64,000 nucleotides of DNA from Streptomyces macrolidinus (GTDB lineage: Bacteria; Actinomycetota; Actinomycetes; Streptomycetales; Streptomycetaceae), in the NCBI RefSeq assembly GCF_023887685.1, contig NZ_JAMWMR010000012.1, positions 62,001-126,000 of the forward strand. The letters run 5' to 3'. The translations under genes were made by a program, and so were the position numbers. The notes under the pieces were generated by a model that worked only from the letters and a program-made list of their open reading frames with translations, was not told where the DNA came from and made no database searches. Below, piece after piece: positions 8,449 to 18,504 of the stretch (the first letter of the stretch is position 1; each line of letters opens with the position of its first letter).

Positions 8449-9519
8449 TTACGCGGGCTGAACCGCGACGAGTTCGTGCTGCTCGCCGCCCAGGACCACC
8501 TTGAGCGCGCCGGTCTCGGCGGCATGGGCGAAGACGTCGTACGCCTCCTCCATCCGGTCCAGCGGGAAGGTGTGGGTGACCAGCGGGGCGGTGGGCAGTC
8601 GGCCGGTGGCCGCCATCCGCAGCAGCGTGGGGGTGGAGGAGGTGTCGACCAGCCCGGTGGTGAGCGTCAGGTTCCTGCTCCACAGGTCCTCCAGATGGAG
8701 GGTGACAGGCTTGCCGTGCACGCCGACGTTGGCCAGATGCCCGCCGGGGCGCACCATGCGCGTGCACAGGTCGAAGCTCTCGGGTGCGCCGACCGCCTCG
8801 ATGACCACGTCCGCGCCGAGCCCGTCCGTGAGGTCGCGGACCAGCTCCTCGGGGGCCTCCCGGACGTCGGCCACGGCGTCGGCGCCGAGTCGCTTGGCGG
8901 CCTCCAGCCGGGGCGCGGCCAGGTCCACGGCGAGGATGTGCCGCGGGGAGAGCAGCCGGGCCGTGGCGATCGCCGCGAGCCCGACGGGGCCCGCCCCCAC
9001 CACGACGACGAAGTCCCCGGGCCGCACCCGCCCGTTGAGCACCCCGACCTCGTAGGCGGTGGGGAAGATGTCCGCGAGCAGCACGGCGTCCTTGGCGTCC
9101 AGGGCACCGGGCAGCGGGTGGACGGAGAGGTCGGCGAAGGGGACACGGACGTACTCGGCCTGGGTGCCGTCGATCAGATGGCCGAGGGTCCAGCCCCCGC
9201 CACCGCGGCACTGGCTGTACGCACGCTCCCGGCAGGGAGAGCAGCGACCGCAGGCGGTGATGCAGGAGACGAGGACGCGGTCGCCCGGCTGGACGCCGTG
9301 CACCTCCCGGCCGGTCTCGACGATCTCACCGACCGCCTCGTGCCCGAGGACGGTGCCGGGGCGCACGTCGGGCACGTCGCCCTTGAGGATGTGCAGGTCC
9401 GTACCGCAGAGGGTGACGACGTCGACGCGCACGATCGCGTCGGTGGGTTCCTCGATCGTGGCGTCGGGGACGTCCTGCCAGGCGGACTGTCCGGGGCCGT
9501 GGAAGACATAGCCCTTCAT
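8449..9519 (-). CDS. Zinc-dependent alcohol dehydrogenase family protein
   Basis: 356 aa, medium-chain dehydrogenase/reductase. The catalytic zinc site is visible (CGTDLHILKGD near 38, GHE near 60), as is the structural zinc loop CGRCSPCRERAYSQC and the Rossmann motif VVVGAGPVGLAA. NAD(P)-linked oxidation or reduction of an alcohol or aldehyde is expected; the substrate is unknown. ATG at 9519 with GGGGAG upstream. Leads a two-gene unit with the split-barrel flavoprotein gene, with a Dos-type box about 150 bp upstream. Confidence 0.88.
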   Translation of the reverse strand: MKGYVFHGPGQSAWQDVPDATIEEPTDAIVRVDVVTLCGTDLHILKGDVPDVRPGTVLGHEAVGEIVETGREVHGVQPGDRVLVSCITACGRCSPCRERAYSQCRGGGGWTLGHLIDGTQAEYVRVPFADLSVHPLPGALDAKDAVLLADIFPTAYEVGVLNGRVRPGDFVVVVGAGPVGLAAIATARLLSPRHILAVDLAAPRLEAAKRLGADAVADVREAPEELVRDLTDGLGADVVIEAVGAPESFDLCTRMVRPGGHLANVGVHGKPVTLHLEDLWSRNLTLTTGLVDTSSTPTLLRMAATGRLPTAPLVTHTFPLDRMEEAYDVFAHAAETGALKVVLGGEQHELVAVQPA

Positions 9520-9880
9520 GACGGTCTCCCCTTCCTCTCCCCGTGGGCCCCGGATTCCCCGGGCTTCGCTTGCGGTGTGCCGCCGAACGCCGGTGGGGCC
9601 GGGCCTTCGGCGCGACGCCGGGATTGCCCTGCACGGTCCAGCTTGTCCGAGCACCCGGTGGCGCGCTTGGGCCGGTCGGCCCCCATCGCCCGGCCGGACG
9701 GGGTCCAGGGCCGGTACGCCCGCCCTCGGGGCGAACGGCGAACGACGGGCGGGCGGCACCGGGGCGCGGTGCAATGGGAGAGCGGGGCGCGTGTCGCCGT
9801 ACCGGCGTGCCCGCACGCGCGGGACCACGAGGGTACGGCTCTGTCGGCGCGGCACCGGAAGACGGAAGGCGGGGCGTGCG
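9520..9880. other. 361-nt divergent control region
   Basis: No gene is supported. It lies between the minus-strand alcohol dehydrogenase and the plus-strand site-2 protease gene, and holds the Dos-type palindrome at 9669-9682. Nothing else stands out apart from a partial box-like sequence near 9601 (GGGCCTTCGGC). Confidence 0.6.
9669..9682. promoter_or_regulatory. Dos-type palindrome between ADH and S2P genes
   Basis: GGGCCGGTCGGCCC fits the consensus at all 12 defined positions, flanked by TT and CCA. It sits about 150 bp from the dehydrogenase start and 200 bp from the protease start. Confidence 0.65.
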
Positions 9881-11023
9881 GTGAACGAGACGGTGTCCCT
9901 CGGGCGGATCGCCGGTGTGCGCGTGGGTGTGCACTGGAGCGTGCTGGTCATCGTCGTGCTGATCGCCCTCGGGCTGGCGCGCGGGCGCTTCCCGCTGGCC
10001 CACCCCGGTCAGTCGACCGCGGCCTACTGGGCGCTGGCCGTGCTGACCTCGCTGGTGTTCCTCGCCTCGCTGCTCGCCCATGAACTCGCGCACGCGATCG
10101 TCGCGCGCCGCAACGACGTGCAGGTCGACGGCATCACGCTGTGGATGCTGGGCGGTGCCGCCCGGCTGCGCAACGAGGCGCCGACGCCGGGCGCGGAGCT
10201 GCGGATCGCCGCGGTGGGTCCGCTCACCAGCCTGGTGCTGGGCGGGGCGTTCACCGGTCTCGCGGTGGGTCTTGACGCCCTGCGCGTGCCGGGTCTGGTG
10301 GTGGAGGCCGTGGCCTGGCTCGCCGGGATCAACATCCTGCTGGCCGTCTTCAACGCGCTGCCCGCGGCTCCGCTCGACGGCGGTCGGATCCTGCGCTCGT
10401 TCCTGTGGCATCGCAGCGGCGACCGGCTGCGGGCGACCCGTGGCGCCTCGGCCGCGGGGCGGGCGCTGGGCTGGCTCATGGTGGCCGCCGGGCTCGCGGC
10501 CGTGCTCCTCGGCGGCAGTCTCTCGGGGCTGTGGGCGGCTCTGGTGGGCTGGTTCCTCATCGCCGCCGCGACGGCCGAGGCCCGTCAGGCGGAACTGCGG
10601 GGCGTCCTGCACGGCATCCCCGTCAGCCGGGTCATGACGCACTCCCCGGTCAGTCTCCCGGCCGCGGTGACCGTCGCCCAGTTCCTGGCCGAAGCCCCGT
10701 ACGGCCGCTACCGGCACCCCGCGTTCCCCGTGGAGTCGGCCGACGGCCGGGTGGCGGGGCTGGTGACCGTCGAGCTGATCAACCGCGTGCCCCCGCAAGC
10801 GCGTGCGATGACCACGATCGGGGACGTGATGCGCCCGCTGTCCGAGGTCGAGACGACCGGCCCCGACGACATGGTCATGGACCTGCTGCCGCGCCTGGAC
10901 GCGAGCACGGACCGCAGGGCGCTCGTCCTCGACGCCGAGGGGCGGCTGATCGGCATCGTCACCCGGGACGACATCGGCCGGATCGTGACCTGGCTGACGG
11001 CGGCCGGCCGTACGCGGGACTGA
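9881..11023 (+). CDS. Site-2 protease (M50) with CBS pair, Rip3-like
   Basis: 380 aa intramembrane zinc protease. About six transmembrane segments fill residues 1-230. The zinc site HELAHA (near 67) and the second signature NALPAAPLDGG are both intact, so it should be active. The C-terminal CBS pair (VSRVMTHSPVSL; IGDVMRPLSEV) may couple proteolysis to adenylate status. Family members cleave anti-sigma factors and other single-pass proteins. The mycobacterial counterpart with this architecture (Rv2625c) belongs to the DosR regulon. GTG start at 9881 with a purine-rich tract upstream. Confidence 0.87.
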   Translation: MNETVSLGRIAGVRVGVHWSVLVIVVLIALGLARGRFPLAHPGQSTAAYWALAVLTSLVFLASLLAHELAHAIVARRNDVQVDGITLWMLGGAARLRNEAPTPGAELRIAAVGPLTSLVLGGAFTGLAVGLDALRVPGLVVEAVAWLAGINILLAVFNALPAAPLDGGRILRSFLWHRSGDRLRATRGASAAGRALGWLMVAAGLAAVLLGGSLSGLWAALVGWFLIAAATAEARQAELRGVLHGIPVSRVMTHSPVSLPAAVTVAQFLAEAPYGRYRHPAFPVESADGRVAGLVTVELINRVPPQARAMTTIGDVMRPLSEVETTGPDDMVMDLLPRLDASTDRRALVLDAEGRLIGIVTRDDIGRIVTWLTAAGRTRD

Positions 11024-11168
11024 GACGGAACCGTAGCGATCACTCCGCTCGCCGTGGGCGGACAGGTTCGGGCGATGTGGGGTATCAAACCGACGTTCCC
11101 CTTGCGCGGGCACCTCGGTTGCGCTGAGATGGCGCGTCTTGTCGGTGAGCCGGGGGGCGGGAGGGGAA

Positions 11169-13118
11169 GTGAGCGACGTGGCCGAAACAGTGCCCTGTCC
11201 CACCCACGTGGTGGGACAGCAGAGGTGCCGGTGTGGTGCCCCGATCGGCGTGGGCGGTCCGGGCGCCGCTGAGGAAAGGTTTCGCGGGCTGCTGGAGGCG
11301 GCACCCGACGCCATGGTCATCGTCGACGACACCGGCACGATCCGGCTCGTCAACGCCCAGACCGAAGCGCTCTTCGGCTACCGGCGCGACGAACTCCTCG
11401 GCCACCCCGTCGAACTCCTCGTCCCCGGCCGCTTCCGCGCCCACCACACCGACCACCGGGCCGCGTACGCCCTCAACCAGCAGGTACGGCCCATGGGCGC
11501 CGGACTCGACCTGTACGGGTTACGCAAGGACGGCACCGAGTTCCCCGTCGAGATCAGCCTCAGCCCCCTGGAGACCTCCGACGGCCTCCTCGTCTCCGCC
11601 GCCGTACGCGACGTCAGCGAACGCAAGGCGGCCGAGGAGCGGATCAACGAGCTGGCCGCGCTGGTCGAGTCCTCGCAGGACGCGATCCTCGCCAAGACCC
11701 TCGACGGCCGCATCACGTACTGGAACGCGGCGGCCCAGCGGCTGTACGAGTTCACCGCGGAGGAAGCGCTGGGGCGCCATGTGGCGATCCTGGCGCCGCC
11801 CGACCGGGGGGACGAGATCACCGCGTTGCTGGAGCGGCTGCGCCAGGGTGAGAAGGTCGAGCACTTCGAGACACTGCGCGTCACTCGTTCCGGTGAACTG
11901 CTGGACGTCGATGTGACCCTGTGGCCGACCCGCGCTCCGGACGGTGAGGTCATCGGGGCGTGCGCGATCGTCCGGGACATCAGCGACCGCAAGCGCGCCG
12001 AGGCGGAGCTGACGAAGCTGTACGAGCAGCAGCGGCACATAGCTCTCACCCTGCAGCGCAGCCTGATGGGCACACCGCCCGCCATCCCCGGCCTCGCCAC
12101 CGCCAGCCGCTATCTGCCCGCGACCCAGGGTGCCGGGGTGGGCGGCGACTGGTTCGATCTGATCCCGCTGGGCGCGGGGCGGGTCGGCGTACTGATCGGC
12201 GATGTGATGGGCCGCGGGCTGGAGGCGGCGGCCGTCATGGGCCAACTCCGTTCCGCCTCGCACGCGTTGGCCAAGACGGGGTTGCAGCCACGTCAGTTGA
12301 TGCAGGCCCTGGACACCGTCGTCGCCGATCTGGAGGTCCCGGACCAGTTGGTGACCTGCTGCTATCTGATCATCGCGGCCGACGCGGGAGAGGTGACGAT
12401 CTGCTCCGCCGGACATCTGCCCGCGCTCGTCGCCGTCCCCGGTGAGGGCGCCCGCACGCTCCCCGCTCCGGTGAACGCGCCCCTCGGCGTCGGCGGTGTG
12501 ATCTACGAGCAGCGCCGCACCACGATCGCACGGGGCGCCACCCTCGTGCTCTACACGGACGGTCTGGTCGAGACCCCGGGCAGCGACATAGAGGACCAGG
12601 TGACCCAGCTCGTCACCACCCTCGACCGGCTCGCCACCGCGGCCCCCGACCTGGAGGCGGTGGCCGACCATGTCCTCGCGACCCTGCTGCCGGACGCCGA
12701 CGGGCACGACGATGTCACGCTCCTGCTGACGCAGTTGCCCGCCGCCCCGCTGGCCACGGCCGGCACGGAGCTGCCCGCGGCGGCGGAGTCCGTACCGGCG
12801 GGCCGTGCCTTCCTCGACCGGACGCTCGACGCCTGGGAGTGCGCGGCCGTGAAGGACGACACGCGGCTGCTGCTCTCCGAGATCCTCACCAACGCCGTGC
12901 GGCACGCGCAGGGCCCGATCGGTCTGCATGTGTGCCGTACCGACACCGATCTCACCGTCGAGGTCAGCGACCACAGCCCCCATCTGCCCGAGCCGCGCCT
13001 CGCGGCCGAGGACGAGGAGTCGGGGCGTGGCCTGCTCCTCGTCCGCGCGCTGGCCGACGACTGGGGCGTACGTCCCACGGACGACGGGAAGACGACGTGG
13101 TTCAGCCTCAAGGTATGA
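11169..13118 (+). CDS. PAS-PAS-SpoIIE phosphatase-HATPase sensor protein
   Basis: About 649 aa. Two PAS domains (roughly 30-150 and 155-275), a PP2C/SpoIIE phosphatase (about 290-500, with [10 protein letters not shown] and [11 protein letters not shown] supplying metal-binding Asp) and a C-terminal anti-sigma-type HATPase ([12 protein letters not shown]). Such proteins dephosphorylate anti-sigma-factor antagonists, or phosphorylate them through the ATPase, linking PAS-sensed signals to alternative sigma factors. I place the start at GTG 11169, 4 nt after a GGAGG; GTG 11178 is possible. Convergent with the phosphoketolase gene. Confidence 0.83.
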   Translation: MSDVAETVPCPTHVVGQQRCRCGAPIGVGGPGAAEERFRGLLEAAPDAMVIVDDTGTIRLVNAQTEALFGYRRDELLGHPVELLVPGRFRAHHTDHRAAYALNQQVRPMGAGLDLYGLRKDGTEFPVEISLSPLETSDGLLVSAAVRDVSERKAAEERINELAALVESSQDAILAKTLDGRITYWNAAAQRLYEFTAEEALGRHVAILAPPDRGDEITALLERLRQGEKVEHFETLRVTRSGELLDVDVTLWPTRAPDGEVIGACAIVRDISDRKRAEAELTKLYEQQRHIALTLQRSLMGTPPAIPGLATASRYLPATQGAGVGGDWFDLIPLGAGRVGVLIGDVMGRGLEAAAVMGQLRSASHALAKTGLQPRQLMQALDTVVADLEVPDQLVTCCYLIIAADAGEVTICSAGHLPALVAVPGEGARTLPAPVNAPLGVGGVIYEQRRTTIARGATLVLYTDGLVETPGSDIEDQVTQLVTTLDRLATAAPDLEAVADHVLATLLPDADGHDDVTLLLTQLPAAPLATAGTELPAAAESVPAGRAFLDRTLDAWECAAVKDDTRLLLSEILTNAVRHAQGPIGLHVCRTDTDLTVEVSDHSPHLPEPRLAAEDEESGRGLLLVRALADDWGVRPTDDGKTTWFSLKV

Positions 13119-13160
13119 ACTTCCCCAAGGTGTGCGGGACTTGAAGGTGTGGAATGCGCG

Positions 13161-15542
13161 TCACGCGCCCCAGGACCAGTCCGCCACCTCCGGCATGTCC
13201 GTCCCGTGCTCGCGGATCCACGCGTGGTGGCGGGTGCGGGCGTCGACCATCCGCTGGCGTACGTCCGCGGCGCGCACGGCCAGGCCGGGTACGCGGTCGA
13301 TGACGTCCATCACCAGCCGATAGCGGTCGAGGTCGTTGCGGACCACCATGTCGAACGGCGTGGTCGTGGTGCCGGACTCCTTGTAGCCGCGCACATGCAG
13401 ATGCTCGTGACCGGTGCGGCGGTAGGCGAGGCGGTGGACCAGCCACGGGTAGCCGTGGTACGCGAAGATGACCGGCTTGTCGGTGGTGAAGAGGCCGTCG
13501 TACTCGAAGTCCGTCATGCCGTGCGGGTGTTCCTCGCGCGGCAGCAGCCGGGTCATGTCGACCACGTTGACCACACGGACCGCGAGGGAGGGAAGGTGGC
13601 GACGCAGCAACTGCGCGGCGGCGAGTACCTCTTGGGTCGGTACGTCGCCCGCGCAGGCCAGCACCACGTCCGGCTCGCCGCCGTTCTCGCTGCTCGCCCA
13701 TTCCCAGATCCCGGCGCCGCGCGCGCAGTGCACGCGGGCCTGGTCCATCGAGAGCCAGTCGAAGCACGGCTGCTTCCCGGCCACGATCACATTGACGTAG
13801 TCCCGGCTGCGCAGGGCGTGATCGGCCACGGACAGCAGCGTGTTGGCGTCCGGCGGCAGATAGACACGGACGACCTCGGGGCTCTTGTTGAGGACGTGGT
13901 CGACGAAGCCGGGGTCCTGGTGGGAGAAGCCGTTGTGGTCCTGGCGCCACACATGCGACGTCAGCAGGTAGTTGAGGGAGGCGACAGGCGCGCGCCAGGG
14001 CAGCTCCCTCGATGTCTTCAGCCACTTGATGTGCTGGTTCACCATCGAGTCGACGATGTGGACGAACGCCTCGTAGCAGGAGAACAGCCCGTGGCGGCCG
14101 GTGAGCAGATAGCCTTCCAGCCAGCCCTGGCAGAGGTGTTCGGAGAGGATCTCCATCACCCGGCCGTGCCGGTCGAGGTGTTCGTCGACCGGCAGGGTCT
14201 CCGCCTGCCAGGCCTTGCCACTGGCGTCGAAGACGGCCTGGAGCCGGTTGGAGGCGGTCTCGTCCGGACCGACCAGGCGGAAGTCCCGCCGGACCGCGGT
14301 GTCCCGCATGATCTGTTCGAGGAGGTCGCCGAGGACTCGGGTGGGCTCGTGGAGGGTGGCGCCGGGCTTGTCGACGGGCACCGCGCAGGTGTCCAGGGAC
14401 GGGATGGGCAGATCGCGGACGAGCAGGCCGCCGTTGGCGTGCGGGGTGGCACCCAGCCGCTTGGCACCCGCGGGAACGCAGGCCAGGACCTCGGGGCGGG
14501 GGCGGCCCTCGGCGTCGAAGAGTTCCTCGGGCCGGTACGAGCGCAGCCACGCCTCCAACTGCCGCAGATGCTCGGGGTTTTCGCGCACCCCCGGCAGCGG
14601 CACCTGATGCGCGCGCCAGGTGCCCTCGACCGGCTTGCCGTCCACCTCCGCCGGGCCGGTCCAGCCCTTCGGGGTGCGCAGCACGATCATCGGCCAGGGC
14701 GCGCGGCCCTTCATCTCCCCTTCGCGCGCGGTGCGTTGCAGCAGGGCGATGCGGTCCAGCGCGGTGTCGAGGGCCTCCGCCATGGCCCGGTGGACCTGGG
14801 CGGGGTCGTCGCCCGTGACATGGAGGGGCACATGGCCGTATCCCCGTAGCAGCGCGTCGAGTTCGGGCTCGGGGAGGCGGGCGAGCACGGTCGGGTTGGC
14901 GATCTTGTATCCGTTGAGGTGGAGGATCGGCAGGACCGCGCCGTCGTGGACCGGGTCGAGGAACTTGTTCGAGTGCCAGGAGGCGGCCAGCGGTCCGGTC
15001 TCCGCCTCGCCGTCGCCGATCACACAGGCGACCACCAGATCGGGGTTGTCGAGGGCGGCGCCGTAGGCATGGGTGAGGGAGTAGCCGAGTTCACCGCCCT
15101 CGTGGATGGAACCCGGGACCTCCGGCGCGACATGGCTCGGGACGCCGCCGGGGAACGAGAACTGCCGGAACAGTCCGGCCATCCCCTGCGCGTCGCGCGT
15201 GATGTCCGGATACGTCTCGCTGTAGCTGCCCTCCAGCCAGGAGTTGGCGAGCACGGACGGCCCGCCGTGTCCGGGGCCCCAGACGCACAGTGCGTCGAGG
15301 CCTCGCGTCTTGATGACCCGGTTGAGGTGGGTGTACACGAGGTTGAGCCCGGGTGAGGTGCCCCAGTGGCCCAGCAGCCGCGGCTTGATGTGCTCGGGCC
15401 GCAGCGGCTCGGTCAGCAGCGGGTTGGACAACAGGTAGATCTGCCCGGCGGCCAGGTAGTTCGCGGCCCGCCAGTGGGCGTCGAGGGCGCGCAGTTCCTC
15501 GTCGGTCAGTGCGGTGCCGCGGTGGTGTTCGGCCTTGGCCAT
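13161..15542 (-). CDS. xfp: Phosphoketolase (xylulose-5-P/fructose-6-P type)
   Basis: 793 aa, the full family length. It cleaves xylulose 5-phosphate or fructose 6-phosphate with phosphate to give acetyl-phosphate plus a triose or tetrose phosphate, using thiamine diphosphate. Recognisable stretches include [35 protein letters not shown], the ThDP-Mg motif [11 protein letters not shown] and [21 protein letters not shown] at 15542. It sits 87 nt downstream of the carbamate kinase gene on the same strand, so both probably form a substrate-level phosphorylation unit driven from the promoter with the box at 16832. Confidence 0.95.
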   Translation of the reverse strand: MAKAEHHRGTALTDEELRALDAHWRAANYLAAGQIYLLSNPLLTEPLRPEHIKPRLLGHWGTSPGLNLVYTHLNRVIKTRGLDALCVWGPGHGGPSVLANSWLEGSYSETYPDITRDAQGMAGLFRQFSFPGGVPSHVAPEVPGSIHEGGELGYSLTHAYGAALDNPDLVVACVIGDGEAETGPLAASWHSNKFLDPVHDGAVLPILHLNGYKIANPTVLARLPEPELDALLRGYGHVPLHVTGDDPAQVHRAMAEALDTALDRIALLQRTAREGEMKGRAPWPMIVLRTPKGWTGPAEVDGKPVEGTWRAHQVPLPGVRENPEHLRQLEAWLRSYRPEELFDAEGRPRPEVLACVPAGAKRLGATPHANGGLLVRDLPIPSLDTCAVPVDKPGATLHEPTRVLGDLLEQIMRDTAVRRDFRLVGPDETASNRLQAVFDASGKAWQAETLPVDEHLDRHGRVMEILSEHLCQGWLEGYLLTGRHGLFSCYEAFVHIVDSMVNQHIKWLKTSRELPWRAPVASLNYLLTSHVWRQDHNGFSHQDPGFVDHVLNKSPEVVRVYLPPDANTLLSVADHALRSRDYVNVIVAGKQPCFDWLSMDQARVHCARGAGIWEWASSENGGEPDVVLACAGDVPTQEVLAAAQLLRRHLPSLAVRVVNVVDMTRLLPREEHPHGMTDFEYDGLFTTDKPVIFAYHGYPWLVHRLAYRRTGHEHLHVRGYKESGTTTTPFDMVVRNDLDRYRLVMDVIDRVPGLAVRAADVRQRMVDARTRHHAWIREHGTDMPEVADWSWGA

Positions 15543-15629
15543 GATGACTCCACAAGTCGTCGACGGTGCTCATCGGGCACGGCAGGTGTCCGAGCCTGCC
15601 ATACGGGGCGTACGTCGGCCTTCCGACGT

Positions 15630-16553
15630 TCAGCCGACCGGCAGTTCGGGCCGTACGAGCGTGCCCGATCTGCCGTGGACGATGTCGTACGCCGCGTCGA
15701 GGGCGCCGATCGCGGCGAGGCCCCCGGTGCGCTCGACGAACTGCGCCGCGGCCTGCGTCTTGGGGCCCATCGAGCCGTCCGGGAACCGGCCGCCGCGCAG
15801 TTCGGTGGGGGTGATGTCGATGACGGGCCGCTGGTCCGGGGTGCGGTAGCCCTCGTAGACGTAGGGGACGTCGGTGAGGATGAGCAGGAAGTCCGCCTTC
15901 AGGTCCTCGGCGAGCAGCGCCGCGGTGAGGTCCTTGTCGATGACGGCCTGCGCGCCGCTCAGCGCGCCGGTGACGGGGTCGGCGACGACGGGCACACCGC
16001 CGCCGCCGGCGCAGACGACCAGCGTGCCCGCGGTGAGCAGGTCGCGGATGGTCTCGGTCTCCAGGACCAGTTCGGGCGCGGGCGAGGCGACGACGCGCCG
16101 CCAGCCCGTGGTGTCACGCGCGATGTGCCAACCGTGCCGACGCGCGAGCGACCGGGCGAGTTCCGGGGAGTACACCTGGCCGACGAACTTCGACGGCCGG
16201 CGGAAGGCGGGATCGTCCGCCCGGACGACGGTGTGGGTGACGAGCGCGGCGACCCGGCGCTGCGGCAGCGCGTTGTGCAGGGTGCGGACGAGCAGGGAGC
16301 CGATGAGGCCCTCGGTCTGCGCGCCGAGCAGGTCCAGCGGGTAGGGGGCGCGCAGCGTGGGGTCGGCGGCGCTCTCGACGGCCAGCAGACCGATCTGCGG
16401 GCCGTTGCCGTGGGTGATGACGATCTCGTGATCACGAGCCAGTGCCGCGAGGGCGGTGGACACCCGGTCGATGTTCGACCGCTGCACCTCCGCGTCGGGG
16501 CGCTCGCCCCGGTGCAGCAGGGCGTTGCCGCCGAGAGCGACGACGATGCGCAT
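15630..16553 (-). CDS. arcC: Carbamate kinase
   Basis: 307 aa. Makes ATP from carbamoyl-phosphate and ADP, or the reverse. Family motifs MRIVVALGGNALL at the start, ITHGNGPQIGLL, VVCAGGGGVPVV and GAQAVIDKDLTAALLA are all present. ATG at 16553 with GGAGG eight bases upstream fits the family start. No arginine deiminase or ornithine transcarbamylase gene is nearby, so carbamoyl-phosphate must come from elsewhere. The same window encodes HypF, which consumes carbamoyl-phosphate. Upstream of xfp in a probable two-gene unit. Confidence 0.93.
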   Translation of the reverse strand: MRIVVALGGNALLHRGERPDAEVQRSNIDRVSTALAALARDHEIVITHGNGPQIGLLAVESAADPTLRAPYPLDLLGAQTEGLIGSLLVRTLHNALPQRRVAALVTHTVVRADDPAFRRPSKFVGQVYSPELARSLARRHGWHIARDTTGWRRVVASPAPELVLETETIRDLLTAGTLVVCAGGGGVPVVADPVTGALSGAQAVIDKDLTAALLAEDLKADFLLILTDVPYVYEGYRTPDQRPVIDITPTELRGGRFPDGSMGPKTQAAAQFVERTGGLAAIGALDAAYDIVHGRSGTLVRPELPVG

Positions 16554-16954
16554 GGTTTCAGTCCTCCAGAGGAACGGGCGGGGACGGCGGGCAGCGAGCG
16601 CGTCGGCTTCACGTGGGGCCCGTTCCGAGGCGCCCGCCGTGCGCCCGCGGGGCGGCGGCTCGGAACGGACCCTCCGGGTTGCCGGTGGCCGCCGGGCGCG
16701 GCGTCCCCGTGCCCCGGCGGGCACGGGCGTCGGCCGGGTGCGGGAGGGACGGCCGCACGAGGAGCCGGTCCTGGACACGATCTTTCTGCGCGCCCGCCAC
16801 CCGCGGAACGGTCCGTGCGTCCCTGGCCTTAGGGCCGTTCGGCCCTACCGGAGCAGGGTCACACGCCGTTCCATGGAGGCCGCTCCGCCCGTCGCGCGAG
16901 GCAGCCGCCCCGACCGCGAGACCTACTGAGGCAAGGCCCCGACGGAAGACTGCC
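16554..16954. other. 401-nt divergent control region
   Basis: No gene is supported. It separates the minus-strand carbamate kinase-phosphoketolase unit from the plus-strand split-barrel flavoprotein gene. The best palindrome of the window (16832-16845, extended 16830-16847) lies 110 bp upstream of the flavoprotein start and 279 bp from the kinase start. Confidence 0.6.
16832..16845. promoter_or_regulatory. Dos-type palindrome, best match in window
   Basis: GGGCCGTTCGGCCC fits all 12 defined consensus positions. Symmetry extends by two pairs to an 18-bp dyad (16830-16847, TA at each end) with only the central TT unpaired. Located between arcC and the split-barrel flavoprotein gene. Confidence 0.68.
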
Positions 16955-17410
16955 ATGCACACCGAGAACCCCGATCACGCCGCCGTGAAGCCCCGTCACA
17001 GCGTCCGCATCGACGCCGTGGAGGCGCTGCGGCTGTTGGGGGAGGTGTCCCTCGGCAGGCTCGTCTTCACCCGGCACGCGCTGCCGACGATCCGTCCCGT
17101 CAACCATGTCCTGCACGACGGCGAGCTGGTCATCCGTACGCACGAGGGCGCGGCCCTGACCTCCCGGGCCCGGGAGACGGACGGCCGGGGTGTCGTGGTG
17201 GCCTACGAGGCCGACTCGATCGACCCGGTCACCCATCTCGGCTGGAGCGTCGTGGTCACCGGCTACGCGCTCCCGGTGACCGATCCGGACGAACTGTCCT
17301 ACTTCCGTTCGGTGTTGAGCCCCTGGGTGGACGGGACCATGGATCACACGTTCCGGATCCGCCCGGACCTGGTCACCGGCGTCCGGCTCTGCCCGCCCCA
17401 GGGGGCATGA
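16955..17410 (+). CDS. Pyridoxamine 5'-phosphate oxidase-like split-barrel flavoprotein
   Basis: 151 aa and paralogous to the protein at 7986. It shares EALRLLGEVSLGRLVFTRHALP, the HLGWSVVVTGYALPV strand and a C-terminal FRIRPDLVTGVRL. Expected to bind FMN or F420; reaction unknown. ATG at 16955, preceded by GACGGAAGA. Its stop codon lies in the loop of a short hairpin (17399-17417) before the convergent USP gene. Confidence 0.83.
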   Translation: MHTENPDHAAVKPRHSVRIDAVEALRLLGEVSLGRLVFTRHALPTIRPVNHVLHDGELVIRTHEGAALTSRARETDGRGVVVAYEADSIDPVTHLGWSVVVTGYALPVTDPDELSYFRSVLSPWVDGTMDHTFRIRPDLVTGVRLCPPQGA

Positions 17411-17417
17411 CCCCCTG
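17399..17417. terminator. Short hairpin between convergent genes
   Basis: CAGGGGG (17399-17405) pairs with CCCCCTG (17411-17417) across a 5-nt loop that includes the TGA stop of the flavoprotein gene. The convergent USP gene ends at 17436. No U-tract is seen, which is common in Streptomyces. Confidence 0.45.
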
Positions 17418-17435
17418 AGGCCGCCCCGCCGCCGG

Positions 17436-18335
17436 TCAGGCGTGCGGGACGACGGCGACCGGGCACTCGGCGTGGTGCAGCAGGGCGTGCACGACGGAAC
17501 CGACGTGCGCACCGAGGCGCGCCTCCCCCGTCCGGCGCCCCACGACGACGAGGCAGGCGCGGGCGGAGGCGTGGACGAGTTCCACGGCGGGCCGCCCTTC
17601 GATGACGGTCTCGGTCACCGGGACGTCGGGGAACTTCTCGCGCCAGGGGCGCAGCATCGCGACGAGGGTCTGTTCCTGTTCGGCGAGCGGTTCCGGTTCG
17701 GGCGCCGTGCCCGTACGGCCGACGGCGGCGTGGGCCGGCGTGCGGTGGGCGTGGATCACCCGCAGCACCGTGCCGCGCCGCCGGGCGGCGTCGAAGGCGA
17801 ACCCGATCGGTTCGTCGGCGGGCTGCCCGACGTCCAGGCCGAGAACGACGTCGAGGTACGGGATCTCGGGGATCTCGTGGGGGGAGATCCCGTCCGGGGC
17901 GGGCAGGTGTTCGTCGACGAGGGTCTCCCCGGCGCGGACGAGCACCACCGGGCGCGGGGACCGGGCGACGACGCGCTGGGACACCGAGCCGACCACGAAC
18001 CCCGTGAGGGGGCCGAGCCCGCGGGAGCCGAGGACGAGGACCTCCGAGTCCTCGGCCGCCGCGAGCAGGGCGGTGACCGCGGAGTCGCCCGTCAGCACCT
18101 CCTCCAGCGGCAGCTCGGGACGCGCGGCACGGACGCTGCGGACCGCCCGTTCGAGGGTCTGCTCCGCGAGCGCGCGCCAGGTGGGCTCCACCTCCAGGGC
18201 GGGGCTCGGCTGCGGCAGCCAGGCGTGCACGAGCCGCAGCGTGCTGCCCCGGCGCATGGCTTCCCTGGCGGCGAAGTGGGCGGCGGCGAGACTCTCGTCG
18301 GACTCGTCGACCCCCGCGGTGACGTACCGGACCAT
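17436..18335 (-). CDS. Tandem universal stress protein
   Basis: 299 aa with two Usp domains. Domain 1 has the intact loop GSRGLGPLTGFVVGSVS; domain 2 has GRRTGEARLGAHVGSVV, partly degenerate. I start at the ATG at 18335 (MVRYVTAGVDESDES) because AGGAGG ends eight bases upstream; the GTG at 18344 would overlap that site. Divergent from the cyclic-nucleotide-domain gene at 18505, with a Dos-type box in the shared gap. Confidence 0.87.
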   Translation of the reverse strand: MVRYVTAGVDESDESLAAAHFAAREAMRRGSTLRLVHAWLPQPSPALEVEPTWRALAEQTLERAVRSVRAARPELPLEEVLTGDSAVTALLAAAEDSEVLVLGSRGLGPLTGFVVGSVSQRVVARSPRPVVLVRAGETLVDEHLPAPDGISPHEIPEIPYLDVVLGLDVGQPADEPIGFAFDAARRRGTVLRVIHAHRTPAHAAVGRTGTAPEPEPLAEQEQTLVAMLRPWREKFPDVPVTETVIEGRPAVELVHASARACLVVVGRRTGEARLGAHVGSVVHALLHHAECPVAVVPHA

Positions 18336-18425
18336 GCGGCGCACCTCCTGTGTGCAGGCTCTTCCGTGGTCGAGCCTCCTTCACGGTACGGCTCCGTGTG
18401 CAGGGCCGCACAGACTCATCAGGAG

Positions 18426-18439
18426 GGGCCGGGTGGCCC
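18426..18439. promoter_or_regulatory. Dos-type palindrome between USP and cNMP-domain genes
   Basis: GGGCCGGGTGGCCC matches the consensus at 11 of 12 defined positions. It lies in the 169-nt divergent gap, about 90 bp from the USP start and 66 bp from the start at 18505. Confidence 0.55.
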
Positions 18440-18504
18440 ATGGCCCGTGCCGGGGCGCGGGGACACGCTGAAGACGTCGGGTCCCGATGCATCAGGAGGT
18501 TGTG

